64,000 bases of DNA from Streptomyces acidiscabies (lineage in GTDB: Bacteria; Actinomycetota; Actinomycetes; Streptomycetales; Streptomycetaceae): assembly GCF_020010905.1 (NCBI RefSeq), contig NZ_JAGJBY010000001.1:3926001-3990000 (forward strand), given 5' to 3'. The stretch's first letter is position 1. Every line of letters begins with the position of its first letter. Position numbers and translations under genes: made by a program. The notes beneath the pieces were generated by a model. That model saw only the letters and a list, made by a program, of their open reading frames with translations. It did not search any database and was not told where the DNA came from. Positions 58,247 to 64,000 of this stretch are shown piece by piece.

Positions 58247-59278
58247 TTACGCGGCTGCCAACTCCCGCTCCTTGGACGCCGTACGGCCCTTCAGTGCCGT
58301 ACCCAGCAGCACCGCACCCAACCCGATCGCCGCCCACCAGGCCAGCGTGAGGGCCGGGCCCAGGGAAGCCGCGCCGTCGAAGAAGGACACCGAGCGCAGG
58401 AGCGTCGCGCTGGCACCCGGCGGGAGCCACTGGCCGATCGTGCCGACCGGCGAGGGGAGCATCTGAGGGGCCGAGGAGGCTCCGGAGAACGGGTTGCCGA
58501 GGAGCATCACGACCGCGGAGACCAGGCCGATCCCGGCGCGGCCGAGCAGCGCGGACACGCCCGCCACCGCCGCGCTCACCGCGAGGGTCGCCAGCGCCAA
58601 GGTGCCCGCCTCCGCCCACCAGTCGCCGGTGAGGACGCCGAGCCAGCTGTCGGCGATGCCCGCGACCACCGCACCGGCCAGCGCGGCCGACCCCAGCAGC
58701 GCCGCGATCGCCGGCCAGCCCGCCAGGCCCAGGACCGTCACCACCGCGCCGGCCGCCATCCCGGCCATCGCCAGCGGCAGGACGCTCGCGGTGAGGGCGG
58801 CGCCCCGGGGGTCCGACGCCGGGGCGGCGACCACGTCCACCGTCTTCGTGCCGGCGGGCACCGCCTGCTGGAGCAGCTGCGCGACGACCGGGCTCGCGGC
58901 GGACGCGGTGAGCAGCTCCGGCCCGCCCGAGGTGACGACCACGGCGCCGTACACGTCCCGGTCCTCGATCGCGGCGCGGGCTGCGGCCTCGTCGGCGTAC
59001 CGGTGGATCTCGAACGCGCCCTTGTGCTCCCGCAGTTGGCCCTCCACCTGGGTCACCGCAGCGCTCGGGCCCGCCACGCCGAGCGGCAGGTCGCGCGGGG
59101 CCACGCGGGTGGCGGGCCAGGCGAAGGCCCAGAGGGCCAGGGCGGCGAGGAGCGGGACGAGGAGGAGGGTGGCGAGGAGGCGGCGGGGGAGGGGAGTGGC
59201 GGGTGCCGGTGGTGCGGTCTCCCGTGTGTCCGCTGCCCGAGCGGGTGCTTCCCGGTCCGTGCTCTGTGCTGTCCGCAT
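58247..59278 (-). CDS. DUF3533/YhgE-Pip-like membrane protein
   Basis: A 343-residue membrane protein. An N-terminal helix (LLATLLLVPLLAALALWAFA) is followed by a ~100-residue extracytoplasmic domain (YADEAAARAAIEDRDVYGAV) and five more hydrophobic segments, the layout of ABC-2-like permeases without ATPase (YhgE/Pip, DUF3533). These are often drug or lipid exporters under TetR control. A TetR gene is divergent, with two copies of a 25-base repeat between them. The ATG at 59278 follows a short leader. Confidence 0.85.
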   Translation of the reverse strand: MRTAQSTDREAPARAADTRETAPPAPATPLPRRLLATLLLVPLLAALALWAFAWPATRVAPRDLPLGVAGPSAAVTQVEGQLREHKGAFEIHRYADEAAARAAIEDRDVYGAVVVTSGGPELLTASAASPVVAQLLQQAVPAGTKTVDVVAAPASDPRGAALTASVLPLAMAGMAAGAVVTVLGLAGWPAIAALLGSAALAGAVVAGIADSWLGVLTGDWWAEAGTLALATLAVSAAVAGVSALLGRAGIGLVSAVVMLLGNPFSGASSAPQMLPSPVGTIGQWLPPGASATLLRSVSFFDGAASLGPALTLAWWAAIGLGAVLLGTALKGRTASKERELAAA

Positions 59279-59292
59279 GGCGGCCCCCTAAA

Positions 59293-59375
59293 AAGAAGGA
59301 TCGTTCGTTTTACGTTGTCCATACCGTGCTCCGGGTCCCCGCGCCTTGTCAAGAAGGAACGTTCGTTTTATGTTG
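59293..59375. promoter_or_regulatory. Twin 25-base operators and the tetR promoter
   Basis: AAGAAGGATCGTTCGTTTTACGTTG-type repeat occurs at 59293-59317 and 59351-59375 with two mismatches; the second contains the palindrome GAACGTTC. The second copy lies between TTGTCA (59346-59351) and TATGTT (59369-59374), 17 bases apart, a good promoter. TATGTT is six bases before the tetR ATG, so it is leaderless. The repeats are probably TetR binding sites for both divergent genes. Confidence 0.65.
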
Positions 59376-59380
59376 AGGGC

Positions 59381-60031
59381 ATGGCTCGTGTATCCCAGGC
59401 ACACCTCGACGCCCGCCGTCGGCAGATCCTCGACGCGGCCGAGCGCTGCTTCGCCCGCAACGGCTTCCATGCCACGTCGATGCAGGACGTGCTCAAGGAG
59501 GCGGAGCTCTCGGCGGGGGCGGTGTACCGCTACTTCAGCAGCAAGGACGAGCTGATCGCCGCGATCGTCGCCGAGGTGATCGGCGTCCTCGCCGAGGTCT
59601 ACGGCGAGGCGGCGCAGGAGCACCCGGCGCCGCTGCCGGACGAGCTGGTGCCGAGGGTGCTGAGGAGCATGCTGAAGGCGCGGGCGGGGCGCCTGGAGGG
59701 CGGCGAGTGGCTGTTCCCCCGGCTGCTCGTCCAGGCGTGGAGCGAGCTCCTGCGCAACGAGGAGCTGGCCGCGCAGGTGCGCGAGGGGTACGAGAGGGTG
59801 CGTCAGTCCTGGCAGCACGTGGTCCGTGGTTACAAGGACGCCGGGATCATGCCGCCCGACGCCGACGCGGACGCGCTGGCCCGCGCGATGATCGCGATGG
59901 CGCAGGGCCTGGTGACCCAGATCGCCGTCCTGGGGGCCACCCCGGACGACATGGAGAAGGCCCTCACCGACGGCGTACGCGCCCTGATGAGCATGCGCGA
60001 CCCCCGCGCCGCGGAGTCACAGCTCGGTTAA
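59381..60031 (+). CDS. TetR-family repressor
   Basis: A 216-residue TetR regulator with an N-terminal HTH (SMQDVLKEAELSAGAVYRYF, residues about 32-51) after the first helix RRRQILDAAERCFARNGFHA. The C-terminal ligand domain is helical. It is divergent from the DUF3533 permease gene and has a leaderless promoter that overlaps one of two 25-base repeats. It probably represses itself and the permease, released by a drug or lipid. The start is at 59381. Confidence 0.93.
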   Translation: MARVSQAHLDARRRQILDAAERCFARNGFHATSMQDVLKEAELSAGAVYRYFSSKDELIAAIVAEVIGVLAEVYGEAAQEHPAPLPDELVPRVLRSMLKARAGRLEGGEWLFPRLLVQAWSELLRNEELAAQVREGYERVRQSWQHVVRGYKDAGIMPPDADADALARAMIAMAQGLVTQIAVLGATPDDMEKALTDGVRALMSMRDPRAAESQLG

Positions 60032-60139
60032 CGTCCCTGAAACGCGCCGCAACTAGCCTCCGATCACGCCACCAGGGCTTTTCCCGTGGCCGCGGCAGCC
60101 GGACCCCGCACGGTCCGGCGTGAGGAGGTGAGGTGGGAC

Positions 60140-60442
60140 GTGCAACTGACCCCGCACGAGCAGGAGAGGCTGCTGATCCACGTGGCGGCCGACGTCGCCG
60201 AGAAGCGCCGCGCGCGCGGTCTCAAGCTCAACCACCCCGAGGCGGTCGCGCTGATCACCTCGCACATCCTCGAAGGCGCCCGGGACGGCCGTACCGTCGC
60301 CGAACTCATGGCGTCCGGCCGGAAGTTGCTCACCAGGGACGACGTCATGGAGGGCATCCCCGAGATGATCCACGACGTCCAGGTCGAGGCGACCTTCCCG
60401 GACGGCACGAAGCTCGTCACCGTCCACGACCCGATCGTCTGA
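60140..60442 (+). CDS. ureA: Urease subunit gamma
   Basis: A 100-residue gamma subunit, exactly the family length. It begins QLTPHEQERLLIHVAADVAE and contains LNHPEAVALITSHILEGARDG and MIHDVQVEATFPDGTKLVTV. The GTG at 60140 is used, with GGTGGG 2 bases and AGGAGG about 12 bases upstream; the longer frame to 60086 adds a non-family tail. First of the ureA-ureB-ureC-ureF-ureG run. Confidence 0.95.
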   Translation: MQLTPHEQERLLIHVAADVAEKRRARGLKLNHPEAVALITSHILEGARDGRTVAELMASGRKLLTRDDVMEGIPEMIHDVQVEATFPDGTKLVTVHDPIV

Positions 60443-60450
60443 GGCCGCCG

Positions 60451-60762
60451 ATGATTCCCGGAGAGATCCTGTTCGAGGAGGGTCCGATCGTGTACAACGC
60501 GGGCCGCGAGGTCACCCGGATGACCGTCCTCAACGCCGCCGACCGCCCCGTGCAGGTCGGCTCCCACTACCACTTCGCCGAGGCCAACCCCGGTCTGGAG
60601 TTCGACCGCGCCGCCGCGCACGGCAAGCGGCTCAACGTCGCCGCCGGGACGGCCGTACGCTTCGAACCGGGGCTCCCCGTCGACGTCGAACTCGTCCCGC
60701 TGGCCGGCGCCCGGATCGTGCCGGGGCTGCGCGGGGAGACCGGAGGTGCCCTCGATGCCTGA
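60451..60762 (+). CDS. ureB: Urease subunit beta
   Basis: A 103-residue beta subunit: MIPGEILFEEGPIVYNAGRE, VGSHYHFAEANPGLEFDR and VRFEPGLPVDVELVPLAG. It starts 8 bases after ureA and overlaps ureC by 8 bases. It forms the (UreABC)3 core with UreA and UreC. Confidence 0.95.
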   Translation: MIPGEILFEEGPIVYNAGREVTRMTVLNAADRPVQVGSHYHFAEANPGLEFDRAAAHGKRLNVAAGTAVRFEPGLPVDVELVPLAGARIVPGLRGETGGALDA

Positions 60763-62476
60763 GATCTCGCGCGCCGCGTACGCCGACCTGTTCGGCCCGA
60801 CGACCGGCGACCGCATCCGCCTCGCGGACACCGACCTGCTGATCGAGATCGAGGAGGACCGCTCCGGCGGGCCCGGACTCGCCGGTGACGAGGCCGTGTT
60901 CGGGGGCGGCAAGGTCATCCGGGAGTCCATGGGGCAGGCGCGTGCTACGCGCGCAGACGGCACGCCGGACACCGTCATCACGGGCGCGGTCATCGTCGAC
61001 CACTGGGGGATCGTCAAGGCCGACATCGGCATCCGCGACGGGCGGATCACCGGGATCGGCAAGGCCGGTAACCCCGACACCATGGACGGCGTCCACCCGG
61101 ACCTCGTCATCGGGCCCGAGACCGAGATCATCGCGGGCAACGGGCGGATCGTCACGGCGGGCGGGGTCGACGCGCACGTCCACTTCATCTGCCCGCAGAT
61201 CGCCGACGAGGCGCTCGCGGCCGGCGTCACCACCCTCGTCGGCGGCGGCACCGGGCCCGCCGAGGGCTCCAAGGCGACGACCGTCACGCCCGGGCCCTGG
61301 CACCTCGCGCGGATGCTGGAGGCGATGGAGCAGTACCCGCTCAACATCGGGTTCCTCGGCAAGGGCAACACCGTCTCGCACGACGCGATGCTCTCCCAGA
61401 TCCGCGGCGGCGCGCTCGGCCTGAAGCTCCACGAGGACTGGGGGTCCACCCCGGCCGTCATCGACGCGTCCCTCACCGTCGCAGACCAGACCGGCATCCA
61501 AGTCGCCATCCACACCGACACGTTGAACGAGGCCGGGTTCGTCGCCGACACCCTCGCGGCGATCGGCGGGCGCGGGATCCACGCGTACCACACCGAGGGT
61601 GCGGGCGGCGGGCACGCGCCCGACATCATGACGGTCGTCTCCCAGCCGAACGTCCTGCCGTCCTCCACCAACCCGACCCGGCCCTACACCGTCAACACCG
61701 CCGAGGAACACCTCGACATGCTGATGGTCTGCCACCACCTCAACCCGGCCGTCCCCGAGGACCTCGCCTTCGCCGAGTCCCGCATCCGGCCGTCCACCAT
61801 CGGCGCGGAGGACATCCTCCACGACCTCGGCGCGATCTCGATCATCTCCTCCGACGCGCAGGCGATGGGGCGGGTGGGTGAGGTCATCCTCCGTACCTGG
61901 CAGACGGCGCACGTGATGAAGCGGCGCCGGGGTTCCCTGCCGGGGGACGGGCGCGCCGACAACCAGCGGGTACGGCGGTACGTCGCCAAGTACACGATCA
62001 ACCCGGCCATCGCGCAGGGGCTCGCCCGCGAGGTCGGTTCCGTCGAGACCGGCAAGCTCGCGGACCTCGTGCTGTGGGAGCCCGCGTTCTTCGGCGTGAA
62101 GCCTCATCTCGTCGTCAAGGGCGGGCAGATCGCCTACGCGCAGATGGGTGACGCCAACGCGTCCATCCCGACGCCCCAGCCGATCCTGCCGCGCCCCATG
62201 TACGGCGCGATCGGCCGCGCCCCCGCCGCCAACTCCTTCAACTTCGTCGCCCAGTTGGCCATCGACGACGGGCTCCCCGAGCGCCTCCAGCTCGGCAAGC
62301 GGTTCGTCGCGATCGACTCCACGCGCGGCGTCACGAAGGCGGACATGCGGGAGAACGCCGCGCGCCCCGACGTCCGGGTCGACCCCGACAGCTTCGCCGT
62401 CCACATCGACGGGGAACTGGTGGAGGCGACACCGGCCGCCGAACTGCCCATGGCGCAGCGGTACTTCCTGTTCTGA
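60755..62476 (+). CDS. ureC: Urease subunit alpha (catalytic)
   Basis: A 573-residue nickel amidohydrolase that splits urea to ammonia and carbamate. Nickel ligands and catalytic parts seen are DAHVHF (about residue 136), the carbamylated Lys in GLKLHEDWG (about 220), HAYHTEGAGGGHAPD, and the mobile-flap MVCHHL (about 322). GGAGG is 8 bases before ATG 60755; GTG 60746 would be the alternative. Needs UreF/UreG and an accessory UreD for nickel loading. Confidence 0.97.
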   Translation: MPEISRAAYADLFGPTTGDRIRLADTDLLIEIEEDRSGGPGLAGDEAVFGGGKVIRESMGQARATRADGTPDTVITGAVIVDHWGIVKADIGIRDGRITGIGKAGNPDTMDGVHPDLVIGPETEIIAGNGRIVTAGGVDAHVHFICPQIADEALAAGVTTLVGGGTGPAEGSKATTVTPGPWHLARMLEAMEQYPLNIGFLGKGNTVSHDAMLSQIRGGALGLKLHEDWGSTPAVIDASLTVADQTGIQVAIHTDTLNEAGFVADTLAAIGGRGIHAYHTEGAGGGHAPDIMTVVSQPNVLPSSTNPTRPYTVNTAEEHLDMLMVCHHLNPAVPEDLAFAESRIRPSTIGAEDILHDLGAISIISSDAQAMGRVGEVILRTWQTAHVMKRRRGSLPGDGRADNQRVRRYVAKYTINPAIAQGLAREVGSVETGKLADLVLWEPAFFGVKPHLVVKGGQIAYAQMGDANASIPTPQPILPRPMYGAIGRAPAANSFNFVAQLAIDDGLPERLQLGKRFVAIDSTRGVTKADMRENAARPDVRVDPDSFAVHIDGELVEATPAAELPMAQRYFLF

Positions 62477-62516
62477 CGGGTCCGAGAGGGCGAGGTTCTG
62501 AGATGGCGGGCTACTG

Positions 62517-63179
62517 ATGTCCGGGGCGGCGTTGCTCGTCCTCGCCGACGGCCGCTTTCCCGCCGGGGGGCACGCGCACTCCGGCGGGGCGGAAGAGGCG
62601 GTGCGGGCCGGGCGGATCACCGGAGTCGAGAGCTTGGAGGCGTTCTGCCGGGGGCGGTTGCATACGGCGGGGCTCGTCTCGGCGGCACTGGCCTCGGCCG
62701 CCGCCGCCGGTGCCGACCCGGTGTGGCTGGACGCGCAGGCGGACGCGCGAACTCCCTCACCGGCGCTGCGGGTTGCCGCCCGCAAGCTGGGGAGGCAGTT
62801 GATGCGGGCCGCGCGGGCGACCTGGCCGGGGCCCGAACTGGACGCGCTGGCGCGGGAGTTCCCCAAGGGGGCGCACCAGCCTGTGGTGTTGGGGGTGACG
62901 GCACGCGCGGCGGGCCTGGGCCCCCGGGACGCCGCGTACTGCTCCGTGTACGAGAGCGTCAGCGGCCCGGCGACGGCCGTGGTCCGGCTGCTGAGCCTCG
63001 ACCCTTTCCAGGCGACGGGAGTTCTGGCGCGGCTGGCCCCGGAGATGGACCGGGTCGTGGACGCGGCGGTGACGGCGGGAACGGCGACACCCCCGCAACT
63101 CCCTGCGGCTTCGGCACCGTTGCTGGAACTGGCGGCGGAGGTGCACGCGGGGAGGCGGGGGAGGTTGTTCGCGTCGTGA
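62517..63179 (+). CDS. ureF: Urease accessory protein UreF
   Basis: A 220-residue helical protein of the UreF family that, with UreD/H and UreG, loads nickel into apo-urease. It begins ALLVLADGRFPAGGHAHSGG and contains VTARAAGLGPRDAAYCSVYE. It starts 40 bases after ureC without a strong ribosome site. A 214-base gap separates it from ureG, longer than elsewhere in the cluster. Confidence 0.92.
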   Translation: MSGAALLVLADGRFPAGGHAHSGGAEEAVRAGRITGVESLEAFCRGRLHTAGLVSAALASAAAAGADPVWLDAQADARTPSPALRVAARKLGRQLMRAARATWPGPELDALAREFPKGAHQPVVLGVTARAAGLGPRDAAYCSVYESVSGPATAVVRLLSLDPFQATGVLARLAPEMDRVVDAAVTAGTATPPQLPAASAPLLELAAEVHAGRRGRLFAS

Positions 63180-63254
63180 AGTTCGGCGGGGGTGGGGTGA
63201 GGCGAGGCTTGGCGGCGCACACCTCACATCCCAACTAACGCCAACCACTCCCAC

Positions 63255-63330
63255 TTAGGGGCGCGGGGCTGTATCAATTTGCGGCTACCGCCGCGCGGGC
63301 GCGACCAGCCACAACGAACCCGCACCCGGC
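63255..63330. repeat. Streptomyces-type intergenic repeat between ureF and ureG
   Basis: The stretch GGGGCGCGGGGCTGTATCAA followed by a GCGGC-TACC-GCCGC hairpin and GGCGCGACCAGCCACAACG matches, from memory, a short element found very often between Streptomyces genes. It can fold and may end or trim transcripts. The rest of 63180-63393 is C-rich with no gene. Confidence 0.55.
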
Positions 63331-63393
63331 ACCAAGCAACACTCCCCACCCCCGACCCCGCACCCTCCGCCCCCCGCACACCAGGAGCCACCC

Positions 63394-64000
<607 letters not shown>

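Overview
The window looks like a chromosomal segment of a Streptomyces species. It has very high G+C with strong third-position GC, short intergenic gaps and many GTG starts. Many genes start directly at, or 5-8 bases after, a TANNNT box, as leaderless mRNAs do. It also carries actinobacterial gene families: two WhiJ-like HTH/DUF397/ATP-binding trios, a c-di-AMP riboswitch before an NlpC/P60 gene, F420-type oxidoreductases and MocR and ROK regulators. From memory, the order (phoD, purB, bioBAD/bioF, ure) resembles one arm-proximal region of the S. coelicolor chromosome; this was not checked. No rRNA, tRNA, CRISPR array or prophage was seen.

Layout. 1-4.7 kb: end of a GH3 glycosidase, a lipoprotein, a DedA protein, two left-handed beta-helix proteins, an XRE-cupin regulator and a YbaK-like deacylase. 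4.7-10 kb: a divergent CDF metal exporter/ArsR pair, pobA, a CoA-binding protein, a degenerate cysteinyl-tRNA-synthetase-like protein coupled to a SixA-type phosphatase, and a YigZ protein. 10-20 kb: sbcD-sbcC, Lrp, rhodanese, a DUF885 peptidase, an ACT-GNAT protein and PhoD. 20-29 kb: MocR/EamA, an alpha/beta hydrolase and GntR gene pair, a 1.2-kb repeat region, a ROK regulator and the first WhiJ-like trio. 29-35 kb: a two-component system divergent from an ABC exporter, then mug, purB, a DUF4326 protein and an SGNH hydrolase. 36-37.7 kb: a lone TnpB-type gene. 37.9-46.9 kb: two CNNM/CBS proteins, GNAT, an LLM oxidoreductase, a MacB-type ABC exporter, a methyltransferase and a secreted lipase. 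47-54 kb: a LuxR regulator and the biotin genes. 54-60 kb: the second WhiJ-like trio, the riboswitch-controlled NlpC/P60 gene, a ClpP paralogue lacking catalytic residues, an orphan Phd antitoxin and a TetR/DUF3533 pair. 60-64 kb: urease genes ureA, ureB, ureC, ureF and the start of ureG.

How genes work together. bioB-bioA-bioD and the divergent bioF cover the last steps of biotin synthesis from pimeloyl thioester, with a palindrome between them. ureABCFG build nickel urease. SbcC and SbcD form one DNA-end nuclease. Several pairs look like a regulator with its target (ArsR/CDF, TetR/DUF3533, MocR/EamA, LuxR/lipase). The most unusual items are the ClpP-like protein without its Ser and His, the TnpB-like protein without a zinc ribbon or partner TnpA, the CysRS-like protein without catalytic motifs, and the repeat region that has copied the end of the neighbouring ROK gene.
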